A DNA stretch of 25,867 nucleotides from Phenylobacterium aquaticum (GTDB taxonomy: Bacteria; Pseudomonadota; Alphaproteobacteria; Caulobacterales; Caulobacteraceae). The number at the start of each line of letters is the position of its first letter. The stretch's first letter is position 1. A program made the position numbers and the translations under genes. The notes under the pieces are model-generated. The model saw only the letters and a list, made by a program, of their open reading frames with translations. It did not search any database and was not told where the DNA came from. The DNA is taken from positions 1 through 25,867 of the forward strand of contig NZ_CANCLE010000043.1 of NCBI RefSeq assembly GCF_947378715.1, written 5' to 3'. Below are positions 1 to 7,794 of the stretch, piece after piece.

Positions 1-21
1 TGGGACTTAAAGGCGACGCGC

Positions 22-44
22 CCGTTAAAATTGAGCCTTAACGG
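22..44. repeat. Inverted repeat just after the first gene
   Basis: Perfect 7-bp arms, CCGTTAA at 22-28 and TTAACGG at 38-44, flank a 9-nt centre. It lies three bases past the stop codon of the minus-strand membrane protein gene, so it could be a weak 3' hairpin. No T-run follows on the minus strand, so it is not a convincing intrinsic terminator. Confidence 0.35.
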
Positions 45-46
45 CC

Positions 47-505
47 CTATTCGGCGGGAAAGGGCGACGCCGGAGCGTTGTGGCCCGTACCTGTGGCGCC
101 TGGGCCACGGCTGCGGCGCGACAACCAGCGGCGCGAGCGCACGGCGAACCGGTAGCGCTTGGGCACGACAAGCCGCTCCATCCGCAGCACCTGTTGCCAG
201 GCGACGGGGGCCACTTCCGGCTCACGCCGCAGCAGCCGCCGCAGCGGGAAGATCATCTTCGGGTGCGCCTTCTGGATCCGCACGAAGCGGCGGCGGGCCT
301 TGAAGGAATTGCGCAGGACGATCATCAGCCCGACGATCAGGATCGGCAGGCCGAGGTGACCCGGCAAAGGCGCGGTGACCAGACCCACGAGCATGATGAA
401 CAGGCCCAGGACCGTCAGCACAAACCGGCTCACGCGAGCGACGAGCTCACGGGCGGGGGCGTCAGAGGCGCGCAGAATGGGCACGCTGGGCACAGCGAAG
501 GTCAC
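47..505 (-). CDS. Small two-helix inner membrane protein, PGPGW-like
   Basis: This 152-residue protein has two closely spaced hydrophobic segments at about residues 27-45 and 50-65, joined by a short turn reading PLPGHLGLP. That layout resembles the PGPGW family of small putative membrane proteins, although the signature turn is altered here. A basic, probably cytoplasmic C-terminal half follows, rich in Arg and Lys, with a low-complexity Gly/Ala/Pro tail. The start is taken as GTG at 505 because AGGA lies six bases upstream; a TTG two codons earlier directly abuts that AGGA and is less likely. It is on the same strand as the gcv operon, 138 bases beyond the end of gcvPB, and may be expressed separately. 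No enzymatic motif is visible and the function is unknown. Confidence 0.7.
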   Translation of the reverse strand: MTFAVPSVPILRASDAPARELVARVSRFVLTVLGLFIMLVGLVTAPLPGHLGLPILIVGLMIVLRNSFKARRRFVRIQKAHPKMIFPLRRLLRREPEVAPVAWQQVLRMERLVVPKRYRFAVRSRRWLSRRSRGPGATGTGHNAPASPFPAE

Positions 506-643
506 GATCAATCCTGAGGGATGCGGCCCGCGCCCGCACTGGGGAGGTCGGGCGGTGGCCGCTTGGTACCGATATGAGAACGCATGGTGCCCACGTAAAG
601 CCGATTAGCCCGTTAAATTTTCTCCAGGTGGGCTTCGGGTGCG

Positions 644-2224
644 CTATTCAGCCGCGAGCGGCGCCGGCGCCACAGTTGTGAGCTCTGGGCGCCACGTCAG
701 CTTCGGTTTGCGGGCCGCCAGGGTCTCGTCCAGGCGTCGCAGGGGGGCCAGATAGGGCGCGCCCTTGAACCGATCAACGTCGCCGGCCTTGGCCGCATGG
801 GCCAGGGCGATGAGCGCGTCGCAGAATCGGTCGAGCTCTTGTTTCGACTCGGTCTCGGTCGGCTCGATCAACATCGCCCCGTGCACGACCAGCGGGAAGT
901 ACATGGTCATGGGGTGGAAACCCTCGTCGATCATCGCCTTGGCGAAGTCGAGGGTGGTGACGTCCGTGCCTTCGAGCCAGTGGTCGTCAAACAGGGCCTC
1001 GTGCATGCAGGGCCCATCCGGGAACGCCGCGCTCATCACCCCTGACAGCCGCGCCTTGATGTAGTTGGCGTTCAGCACCGCGTCCTCGGCGACCTGGCGC
1101 AGGCCGTCCGATCCGTGGCTCAGCATATAGGCGTAGGCGCGCACGAACATGCCCATCTGGCCCTGGAAGGCGACCATGCGGCCAAAGCCCTGGGCGGCCT
1201 CGTCCACGGTCTCCTCAACCAGCTTGAAGCCGTCAGCGCCGCTGACCACCCAGGGGGCGGGCGCGAAGGGCGCCAGCGCCTCTGACAACACCACCGGACC
1301 CGCGCCGGGCCCGCCGCCGCCGTGCGGCGTGGAGAAAGTCTTGTGCAGGTTGATATGCATGGCGTCGACGCCCAGGTCGCCCGGCCGCACCCGGCCGACG
1401 ATGGCGTTGAAGTTGGCGCCGTCGCAGTAGAAATAGGCCCCGACCGCATGGGTCAGGCGGCCGATCTCGATCACGTCGCGCTCGAACAGGCCGCAGGTGT
1501 TGGGGTTGGTGACCATGATCGCCGCCACGTCGGTGGTCAGCTTGGCCTCCAGGTCGGCCAGGTCGACCCGGCCGTCCTCGGTCTGGGCGATCTCGGCCAC
1601 GTCATAGCCGACAAAGGCGGCGGTGGCCGGGTTGGTGCCATGGGCGGAGGTCGGCACCAGCACCAGGCGGCGATGGCCCTGGCCCTTGGCCTCGTGGGCC
1701 GCCTTGATGGCCAGGAGGCCGCAGAGCTCGCCATGGGCGCCGGCCTTGGGCGACAGGGCCACCGCCGGCATGGCGGTCAGGGTCTTCAGCCAGTGGGCCA
1801 GCTCGTCCATCAACTGCAGGGCGCCCTGGACCGTGGAGATCGGGGCCATCGGGTGCAGGTCGGCGAAGCCCGGCAGGCGGGCCGCCTTCTCGTTGAGGCG
1901 TGGATTGTGCTTCATGGTGCACGACCCCAGCGGATAGAGCGCCAGGTCGATGGCGTGGTTCTTCTGGGACAGGCGCACATAGTGGCGCATGGCCTCGGGC
2001 TCGGAGAGGCCCGGCAAGCCGATCGCCGCCTCACGGATCAGGCCCGCCAGGTCGGAGGCGTCCTGCTCGGCCGGCTCCAGGTCGACGCCGGTCTTGTCCC
2101 AGCCGCCCAGTTCGAAGATCAGCGCCTCGTCCTGCAACAGGCCTCTGGCCCCGGTCAGGGACGCATGGGCGACCGGCACGGCGGTCTGGGGTTGGGTCGG
2201 ACGGCCCACGTTCAGCATGGTCAT
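644..2224 (-). CDS. gcvPB: Glycine dehydrogenase (decarboxylating) subunit 2, P-protein beta half
   Basis: This is the PLP-carrying half of the two-subunit P-protein of the glycine cleavage system. It decarboxylates glycine and passes the aminomethyl group to lipoyl-GcvH in the cytoplasm. The 526-residue length fits GcvPB. Visible signatures are the SCTMKHNPRLNE motif near residue 101, the SAHGTNPA stretch near 193-200, and the PLP-lysine motif NLHKTFSTPHGGGG with Lys295. The gene shares one base with gcvPA in TGATG, and GGAGG eight bases before the ATG lies inside the end of gcvPA, so the two subunits are probably translationally coupled at equal amounts. It is the last gene of the gcv operon. 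I see no strong terminator between it and the next gene; the 138-base gap holds only weak inverted repeats. Confidence 0.97.
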   Translation of the reverse strand: MTMLNVGRPTQPQTAVPVAHASLTGARGLLQDEALIFELGGWDKTGVDLEPAEQDASDLAGLIREAAIGLPGLSEPEAMRHYVRLSQKNHAIDLALYPLGSCTMKHNPRLNEKAARLPGFADLHPMAPISTVQGALQLMDELAHWLKTLTAMPAVALSPKAGAHGELCGLLAIKAAHEAKGQGHRRLVLVPTSAHGTNPATAAFVGYDVAEIAQTEDGRVDLADLEAKLTTDVAAIMVTNPNTCGLFERDVIEIGRLTHAVGAYFYCDGANFNAIVGRVRPGDLGVDAMHINLHKTFSTPHGGGGPGAGPVVLSEALAPFAPAPWVVSGADGFKLVEETVDEAAQGFGRMVAFQGQMGMFVRAYAYMLSHGSDGLRQVAEDAVLNANYIKARLSGVMSAAFPDGPCMHEALFDDHWLEGTDVTTLDFAKAMIDEGFHPMTMYFPLVVHGAMLIEPTETESKQELDRFCDALIALAHAAKAGDVDRFKGAPYLAPLRRLDETLAARKPKLTWRPELTTVAPAPLAAE

Positions 2225-3567
2225 CAGACGGTCCTCCCCTTCAGGGCCTGGGCGAAGGCGGCGATATCCGCCGCCGTCGTGGTCTCGGTGGCGGCCACCA
2301 GCAGGACGTCGTCCAGGCCGGCCTGCGGATCGAGCCTGGAGAACGGCACGCCGGCCACGATGTCGTCGGCCAGCAGGGCCTCGACCGTCTGGGCCGCGCC
2401 GCCGGGAACCCGGATGGCGAACTCATTGAAGAACCGGGGCGTCAGGATCTCGATCCCCGGCACGGCGGCGAGCGCGTCGCGCAACTGCCGCGCCTTGGCG
2501 TGGTTGATCGCCGCCAGGTCGCGCAAGCCGCGCTCGCCCAACAGGGTCATGTGGATGGTGAAGGCCAGAGCGCAGAGGCCGGAGTTGGTGCAGATGTTCG
2601 AGGTCGCCTTCTCGCGGCGGATATGCTGCTCGCGGGTCGACAAGGTCAGCACGAAGCCGCGCCGGCCCTCGGCGTCGACGGTCTCGCCGCACAGCCGGCC
2701 CGGCATCTGGCGGACGAACTTTTCGCGGCAGGCGAACAGGCCGACATAGGGCCCGCCATAGTTGAGACCGACGCCGATCGACTGGCCCTCGGCCACGGCG
2801 ATGTCGGCCCCCATCTCGCCCGGCGACTTCAAGAGGCCGAAGGACACGGCCTCGGTGGTCACCACGATCATCAGGGCGCCGGCCGCATGGGCGGCCTCGG
2901 CGATCTTGGTGACATCGGTGACCACCCCGAACACATTGGGGGTCTGCACCACCACGCAGGCGGTCTCTGGCGTGATCGCCGCGATCACTGCGGCCTCCGC
3001 GTCGATCGCCACGGGCAGGCGGGTGATGTCCATACCTTCGGCATGGGCGATGGTCTGGGTCACGGCGGCGTAGTGGGGGTGCAGACCGCCCGACAGCACC
3101 GCCGTCTTCCGGCGGGTGACCCGCTGGGCCATCATCACCGCCTCGGCGCAGCCGGTGGAGCCGTCATACATCGAAGCGTTGGCCACCTCGAGCCCGGTCA
3201 GGGCCGCCACCTGGGTCTGGAACTCGAACAGCACCTGCAGGGTGCCCTGGGCGATTTCCGGCTGATAGGGGGTGTAGCTGGTCAGGAATTCCGAGCGCTG
3301 GATGATGTGATCCACCGTCGCCGGCACGTGGTGCTTATAGGCCCCTGCCCCACAGAAGAACGGCCCCGCCCCGGCCGGCCGGTTCTTGGCCGCCAACGCC
3401 TGGAGATGGCGCTCGACCTCCATCTCGCCGGCATGGCGCGGCAGGTCGAACAGCTCGGCCTTGCGGGCGGCGGCGGGCACATCGGCGAACAGGTCGTCGA
3501 TCGTGTCGACGCCGATGACGCCCAGCATCTGGGCGCGGTCGGCGGGGGTCAGGGGCAGGTAGCGCAT
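2224..3567 (-). CDS. gcvPA: Glycine dehydrogenase (decarboxylating) subunit 1, P-protein alpha half
   Basis: This 447-residue protein is the N-terminal half of the P-protein, found as a separate polypeptide in many bacteria and archaea. It pairs with GcvPB to form the active glycine decarboxylase. The N-terminus MRYLPLTPADRAQMLG is typical of the subunit. Further GcvPA-like segments are GAGAYKHHVPATVDHI near residue 74, TPYQPEIAQGTLQ near 98, and MYDGSTGCAEA near 132. It starts 7 bases after gcvH, with AGGA upstream of the ATG, and ends in a one-base overlap with gcvPB. The subunits are intact, with no sign of frameshift or fusion. Expression should follow the upstream glycine riboswitch. Confidence 0.97.
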   Translation of the reverse strand: MRYLPLTPADRAQMLGVIGVDTIDDLFADVPAAARKAELFDLPRHAGEMEVERHLQALAAKNRPAGAGPFFCGAGAYKHHVPATVDHIIQRSEFLTSYTPYQPEIAQGTLQVLFEFQTQVAALTGLEVANASMYDGSTGCAEAVMMAQRVTRRKTAVLSGGLHPHYAAVTQTIAHAEGMDITRLPVAIDAEAAVIAAITPETACVVVQTPNVFGVVTDVTKIAEAAHAAGALMIVVTTEAVSFGLLKSPGEMGADIAVAEGQSIGVGLNYGGPYVGLFACREKFVRQMPGRLCGETVDAEGRRGFVLTLSTREQHIRREKATSNICTNSGLCALAFTIHMTLLGERGLRDLAAINHAKARQLRDALAAVPGIEILTPRFFNEFAIRVPGGAAQTVEALLADDIVAGVPFSRLDPQAGLDDVLLVAATETTTAADIAAFAQALKGRTV

Positions 3568-3574
3568 GGTGATC

Positions 3575-3940
3575 CTAGAGCGTGCCGAGATAGGCTTCGT
3601 AGGCGTCGCGATCCATCAGGGCCTCGAACTCGGCCTTGTCGGCGATCTTCAGCTTGGCGAACCAACCGCCCTTCTCGGGCTGGTCATTGACGGTCTCGGG
3701 CGCGTCGCCGAGCGCCGGATTGCCCTCGACCACCTCGCCAGAGATCGGGGCGTAGACGTCCGAGGCCGCCTTGACGCTCTCGACCACCGCCAGGCCGTCG
3801 CCGGCCTTCACGGTCTTGCCGGCGTCGGGCACCTCCACGAACACCACGTCGCCCAGCTGGTCGGCGGCGTAGGCGGTGATGCCGATGGTGGCGACATCGC
3901 CCTCCAGCTCGACCCACTCATGATCCTTGGTGAAACGCAT
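3575..3940 (-). CDS. gcvH: Glycine cleavage system H protein (lipoyl carrier)
   Basis: GcvH is the small lipoylated shuttle that carries the aminomethyl group from the P-protein to GcvT and is reoxidised by lipoamide dehydrogenase. The 121-residue length is normal. The lipoylation motif ESVKAASD is present, with the acceptor at Lys57, followed by the expected VYAPISGEV strand. The start at 3940 has AAAGGA upstream. It sits 14 bases after gcvT and 7 bases before gcvPA, in the order T-H-PA-PB typical of this operon. No lipoamide dehydrogenase gene (L-protein) is in the window, as is usual, since it is shared with other complexes. Confidence 0.98.
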   Translation of the reverse strand: MRFTKDHEWVELEGDVATIGITAYAADQLGDVVFVEVPDAGKTVKAGDGLAVVESVKAASDVYAPISGEVVEGNPALGDAPETVNDQPEKGGWFAKLKIADKAEFEALMDRDAYEAYLGTL

Positions 3941-3954
3941 AGGGGGTCCTTTTC

Positions 3955-5067
3955 TCAGAGCTTGCGGACATAGCGATGGGGAACGAAAGGCATGGCCACG
4001 ACCTCGGCGGCCTGTGGCTTGCCCCGCACAATGACCTTCAGCTTCGTGCCCGCCACCGCGAGCGCGGGGGGTACGAAGCCCATGGCGATGGGCGCCGAAA
4101 GACTGGGCGAGAAGCCGCCGGAGGTGACGACGCCGACCACGGCGCCGGCCTCATCGGCGATCTCGGCGCCCTCTCGGGCCGGAGCGCCTTCCAGGATGCG
4201 CAGGGCCACGCGCTTACGCGACGGGCCCTCCTCCAGTTCCTGGGCGATGCGGGCGGCGCCCGGGAAGTCGCGCGCGGCGCGGCGCTTCACCGAGACGGCG
4301 AAGGCCAGGTCCGCCTCGATCGGGCTGACCGTCTCATCGACGTCATGGCCGTAGAGCGGCAGGCCGGCTTCGAGGCGCAGGGAATCGCGGGCGCCCAGGC
4401 CGATCGGCCTCAGGCGCGGATCCTCGAGCAACAGCTCCCAGATCCGCAGGGCCTCGGAGGCCGGGACCGAGATCTCATAGCCGTCCTCGCCGGTATAGCC
4501 GGAGCGCGAGATCAGGATATTGGTCCCGAAGCCCGGCATGGCGCGTGAGTCCATGAACACCATTCTGGCCGCGGCCGGCAGATGGCGGGCGATCACGGCC
4601 GCCGCCTCGGGGCCCTGGACCGCCAGCAAGGCGCGGTCTTCCAGGCGCTCGATGGTCACCTGGCCGGCCAGCTCGTTGTCGATGACCTTGAAGTCGTTGT
4701 CCTTGCAGGCGCCATTGACCACTACAAACAGGCCGTCGTCGTCGGGACGGGCCGCCATCAGGTCGTCGATCACCCCGCCGCGCTTGTTCAACAGCACCGA
4801 ATAGCGCTGCTTGCCCGGCTTCAGCCCGATGAAGTCGCCGGGCGTGATCTCCTCGAAGGCCGACAGCGGCGAGACGCCGCGCAGCCGCGCCTGGCCCATG
4901 TGGGAGACATCGAACAGACCCGCATGTTCACGGGTCCACAGGTGCTCCTTGAGCACGCCGTCCCTGTACTGCACGGGCATGGAATAGCCGGCGAAAGGGA
5001 CCATGCGCGCGCCGGCGTCGATATGCGCCTGGTGCAGCGGCGTGGTCTTGAGGGTTTCGTCGGACAA
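3955..5067 (-). CDS. gcvT: Glycine cleavage system aminomethyltransferase (T protein)
   Basis: GcvT transfers the methylene group from aminomethyl-GcvH to tetrahydrofolate, releasing ammonia and 5,10-methylene-THF. The reading frame stays open to 5208, but that extension runs through the second aptamer of the glycine riboswitch and is not coding. The best start is TTG at 5067: GGAG lies seven bases upstream and the protein begins LSDETLKTTPLHQAH, giving 370 residues, the normal family length. Family segments visible include VPFAGYSMPVQY, LFDVSHMGQ and the folate-site region SRSGYTGEDGYEISVP. There is no ATG in frame between the aptamer and this point. It is the first gene of the operon, and the unusual TTG may help keep its translation dependent on the riboswitch. 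Confidence 0.95.
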   Translation of the reverse strand: MSDETLKTTPLHQAHIDAGARMVPFAGYSMPVQYRDGVLKEHLWTREHAGLFDVSHMGQARLRGVSPLSAFEEITPGDFIGLKPGKQRYSVLLNKRGGVIDDLMAARPDDDGLFVVVNGACKDNDFKVIDNELAGQVTIERLEDRALLAVQGPEAAAVIARHLPAAARMVFMDSRAMPGFGTNILISRSGYTGEDGYEISVPASEALRIWELLLEDPRLRPIGLGARDSLRLEAGLPLYGHDVDETVSPIEADLAFAVSVKRRAARDFPGAARIAQELEEGPSRKRVALRILEGAPAREGAEIADEAGAVVGVVTSGGFSPSLSAPIAMGFVPPALAVAGTKLKVIVRGKPQAAEVVAMPFVPHRYVRKL

Positions 5068-5074
5068 GGCTGGA

Positions 5075-5116
5075 CTCCGGCTGATGGCACAGGCGCAAAC
5101 GGAGGCGATCTCCGGC
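5075..5116 (-). promoter_or_regulatory. Probable riboswitch expression platform (SD / anti-SD / SD copy)
   Basis: On the minus strand, GCCGGAG occurs twice: at 5116-5110, and at 5081-5075, where it forms the Shine-Dalgarno sequence of gcvT. Between them lies CCTCCG at 5105-5100, which can pair with either copy through a 5-bp CGGAG/CUCCG stem. This gives two mutually exclusive hairpins, one hiding the SD and one freeing it. The arrangement is seen directly; its switching role is inferred. No T-run is present, so control of translation rather than termination is the simpler reading. Confidence 0.5.
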
Positions 5117-5121
5117 TGCAC

Positions 5122-5322
5122 CCTGCCCCCGCTGTCCTGGGACCTGAGAGATTTCGGGACGATCCCCGGGGGGACGGGCCCTTGCTCCTTCGGCGAGCGC
5201 ACCCGCAAGGGCGCGCTACTTTCCAGCGTTCATCAGCCCGTCGCGGTCCTTTTGCCTGAGCGTTTCCGGGGCGGTTGCGCCTTCGGCTCCGGGACTCGAA
5301 AGCCCCGATCTCTCCCGCGAGA
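5122..5322 (-). promoter_or_regulatory. Tandem glycine riboswitch upstream of gcvT
   Basis: Two consecutive aptamers of the glycine riboswitch class are recognisable on the minus strand. Aptamer I (about 5320-5240) shows GCGGGAGAGA, GCCGAAGGCGCAACCGCCCC, AAACGCTCAGGCAAAAGGAC. Aptamer II (about 5227-5127) starts at CTGGAAAG and shows GCCGAAGGAGCAAGGGC, then AAATCTCTCAGG and GGACAG. The short linker GCGACGGGCTGATGAACG separates them, as in the known tandem form. These RNAs bind glycine and normally turn on the glycine cleavage operon. About 57 bases separate aptamer II from the gcvT TTG. A TTGACT at 5361-5356 is a possible -35 element, but no clear -10 is visible. Exact ends are approximate. 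Confidence 0.93.
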
Positions 5323-5454
5323 GTCGAGGCGGAACCTGTTCGAAGGGGCGTCCCAAGTCAATGCGCCAAGTCGCCCGACCAGGGTCGATCCCCATCGATT
5401 TCCGCCACCGCCACCCGGTTCCGCACAATTTCCTTCGCAGGTGCAGCATTCAGG

Positions 5455-5477
5455 GCGCCGGGCGCGAAATCCGGCGC
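5455..5477. repeat. GC-rich inverted repeat between GFA gene and riboswitch
   Basis: GCGCCGG at 5455-5461 and CCGGCGC at 5471-5477 are perfect 7-bp arms around a 9-nt centre. It lies about 33 bases beyond the stop of the GFA-family gene on the minus strand. No T-run follows, so it is at most a weak terminator or an mRNA 3'-end hairpin. The rest of the 5323-5509 gap presumably carries the gcv promoter. Confidence 0.3.
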
Positions 5478-5509
5478 TCCGGCGGAATGATGCGAGAGTT
5501 ACGCCCGAC

Positions 5510-5920
5510 CTAACCGGGGTCCCTATCGAAAACCTGCGCGTCGGGCGACAGCTGGACCCACGGGTGGCGGCGGCTGTCATAGACCGAGACCTGGGGCGGC
5601 GGGAGGTCTGCCTGGTCGTCGAATGCGCCCAGGGCGACGCTCACCGAGCGGGCCTCAAAGCCCTCTTCCGTGTGGAACAGATTGGTCCCGCAGACCGGGC
5701 AGAAGCGGAAGCGGAACCGCGCGCCCTGGTCGCCCTGGCGGACATATTCCGTGGCCTCACCCGTCACCTGATAGGGCGGGGTGAAACTGGCCAGGGCCGC
5801 GAAGGCGCTGCCGGTCCGGCGCTGGCAGGCCAGGCAGTGGCAGACGCCGACACCGCGCGGTTCGCCGCGAACCTCGATCCGCAACTGGCCGCAGGAGCAG
5901 GCGGCGGACCGGGTTTCCAT
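5510..5920 (-). CDS. GFA (CENP-V/GFA domain) family zinc-binding protein
   Basis: The 136-residue protein has the cysteine pattern of the glutathione-dependent formaldehyde-activating enzyme family. CSCGQL is at residues 8-13, CHCLACQR at 27-34 with Cys27, Cys29 and Cys32, and CPVCGT at 74-79 with Cys74 and Cys77. These cysteines would bind two zinc ions in the compact beta fold. Only a few members act on S-hydroxymethylglutathione and most have no proven substrate, so a formaldehyde role is not established here. The proximity to glycine cleavage and one-carbon genes is suggestive only. The ATG at 5920 has no strong SD. The gene follows argS on the same strand after 35 bases, so it may be co-transcribed. 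Confidence 0.9.
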   Translation of the reverse strand: METRSAACSCGQLRIEVRGEPRGVGVCHCLACQRRTGSAFAALASFTPPYQVTGEATEYVRQGDQGARFRFRFCPVCGTNLFHTEEGFEARSVSVALGAFDDQADLPPPQVSVYDSRRHPWVQLSPDAQVFDRDPG

Positions 5921-5955
5921 GCGGTGTCTCCGAGGCCCCGGTCGGGAGGCGAAAC

Positions 5956-7794
5956 CTACATCCGCTCCGGCGCGGCTATGCCCAGCAGGTCCAGGGCCTG
6001 TTCCAGTTGGCGCAGCGTGGTCTGGGCGAGACTCAGGCGCGACGCGCGAACCTCGGCCTGGGCCGGCAGGATCGGACAGGCGGCGTAGAACTTCGAGAAC
6101 GCCTGGGCCAGCTTGAAGGCGTGCTCGGCGATGAAGTTCGGGGCCTTCTTGTCATAGGCGTCGACCAGGGCCTGGTCGAAAGCGTCCATCAGCAGCACCA
6201 GGTCACGCTCGGCCGGTTGGCCGACGGTGATCGGACCGGCCGTGATGTTCTCGTCCGCCGCCCGGCGCAGCAGGGATTTCACCCGCACCGCCTGGTACAG
6301 CAGATAGGGGCCGGTCTTGCCCTCGAAGCTGGAGAACCGATCCAGGTCGAAGACGTAGGAGGTGCCGCGGAAGTTCTGCAGATCGGCGAACTTCAGGGCC
6401 GCGACGGCCACCTTGTGGGCGGTGTCCTCGAAGCTGTCGGGATCGAGCTCGGCGCCCAGATCGGCCTCGCGCAGGCGCTCGCGCGCCTTGGTGCGGGTCA
6501 TCTCGATCAGGTCATTGAGCTTCAGCACCCCGCCCTCGCGGGTCTTGAAGGGCTTGCCGTCGGTGCCGTTCATGGTGCCGAAGCCGATATGCTCCAGGCT
6601 GCCTTCGCGGGCGTAGCCGGCCAGGTAGGCGGCGCGGAACACGATCTCGAAGTGATCGGCCTGCCGCTGGTCCACGACATAGAGCACGTGGCTGGGATCG
6701 AAGCTGCGCTTGCGGTCCAGCACGGTGGCGAGATCGGTGGTGCCATACATGGCCGAGCCCTCGGAGCTCACCACCAGCAGGGGATCAGGGCTCGGAACCA
6801 CCACGACGGAGCCGTCGGGCAGCTTCTTCTTCTTGGTCTCGCCCGGCTTGGCGACCCGCACGATCCGCGCGCCCTGGTCGTCTTCCAAGAGGCCCTTGGC
6901 CTCAAGCTCGGCCACCATCGGGGCGATCAGGTCATCGACGTCGCTCTCGCCCTTCCACAGGTCGAAATCGATGCCGAGCGCATGGAAGTCGCGCTCCAAG
7001 GCCACCCGCGTCACCCGCGAGAAGTGCCGCCAGAGCAGGTGATAGCCGGCGGTCTTGTTCTGCAGCTCCATGGTGAGCTTGCGGGCCCGGTCGCGGTATT
7101 CGACGTCTTCCTTCCCCCGGGCCGCAGCCTGGGGATAGAGGCGGTCGAGATCGGCCAGGCTGATGCGTTCGTCCAGCGCCGCGAAGGCCTGCTTCTCCTC
7201 GGCCGGGGTCACCGGCGAGGTGCGGGCGTTGAGCCTGTCCATCAGGGCGCGGACGAAGGGATCCTCGTCCATCACGGCGCCGATCAGGAGGCCCATCTGA
7301 TAGCCCCAGTCGCCGAAGTGGGCGTCGCCGACCACCACGTCGCCCCGGAACCGATAGATGCGCTTCACCGCCTCGCCGATGATCGAGGAGCGCAGATGGC
7401 CCACATGCATCGGCTTGGCGACATTGGGTCCGCCATAGTCGACCAGGATGCGGCGCGGACCTTCCACGAAGCTGGCGCCCAGGCGCGGATCGGCGGCGAT
7501 CTCGCGCGCACGCTCCGACAGGGCCTGGTCCGAGACCCGGATATTGATGAAGCCCAGGCCCGCGATCTCGACCATGGCCAGGCGCGGATCACCGGCCAGG
7601 GCGGCGGTCACGCCGGCGGCGATCTCGCGCGGATCGCGCCGCGCGGTCTTGGCGGCGGCGAGCGCGCCATTGCACTGGAAATCGGCCAGGTCGGGCCGGT
7701 CAGACGGCGTCACCCGGCCCAGCTCGGCCGGCAGTCCCGCCGCGGCGAAGGCGGCGGCGACCGCTTCGCTCAGGCCCCGTTTCAGATCGCTCAT
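5956..7794 (-). CDS. argS: Arginyl-tRNA synthetase
   Basis: ArgS charges tRNA-Arg with arginine and is essential for translation. The 612-residue protein has the class I signature HVGH at residues 130-133 within YGGPNVAKPMHVGHLRSS. The catalytic domain follows, with FGDWGYQMGLLIGAV, the LYVVDQRQADHFEIVF region and GFGTMNGTDGKPFKTREGG. As in many ArgS enzymes a canonical KMSKS is not obvious. The C-terminal anticodon-binding (DALR) domain ends the protein, with FSKFYAACPIL and RLSLAQTTLRQLEQALDLLGI. The ATG at 7794 overlaps the stop of the upstream gene by four bases (ATGA), which implies translational coupling. Confidence 0.98.
   Translation of the reverse strand: MSDLKRGLSEAVAAAFAAAGLPAELGRVTPSDRPDLADFQCNGALAAAKTARRDPREIAAGVTAALAGDPRLAMVEIAGLGFINIRVSDQALSERAREIAADPRLGASFVEGPRRILVDYGGPNVAKPMHVGHLRSSIIGEAVKRIYRFRGDVVVGDAHFGDWGYQMGLLIGAVMDEDPFVRALMDRLNARTSPVTPAEEKQAFAALDERISLADLDRLYPQAAARGKEDVEYRDRARKLTMELQNKTAGYHLLWRHFSRVTRVALERDFHALGIDFDLWKGESDVDDLIAPMVAELEAKGLLEDDQGARIVRVAKPGETKKKKLPDGSVVVVPSPDPLLVVSSEGSAMYGTTDLATVLDRKRSFDPSHVLYVVDQRQADHFEIVFRAAYLAGYAREGSLEHIGFGTMNGTDGKPFKTREGGVLKLNDLIEMTRTKARERLREADLGAELDPDSFEDTAHKVAVAALKFADLQNFRGTSYVFDLDRFSSFEGKTGPYLLYQAVRVKSLLRRAADENITAGPITVGQPAERDLVLLMDAFDQALVDAYDKKAPNFIAEHAFKLAQAFSKFYAACPILPAQAEVRASRLSLAQTTLRQLEQALDLLGIAAPERM

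Noticed and set aside
25..41. CtrA-like site TTAA-N9-TTAA
   Set aside because: CtrA sites need seven bases between TTAA elements; here nine, and no promoter context is seen.
1322..3690. Long plus-strand frames opposite gcvPB and gcvPA
   Set aside because: Repetitive compositions and no family signature; antisense to well-supported genes.
5068..5208. Upstream extension of gcvT
   Set aside because: This stretch is riboswitch aptamer II and its platform; TTG at 5067 has the SD and gives the usual length.
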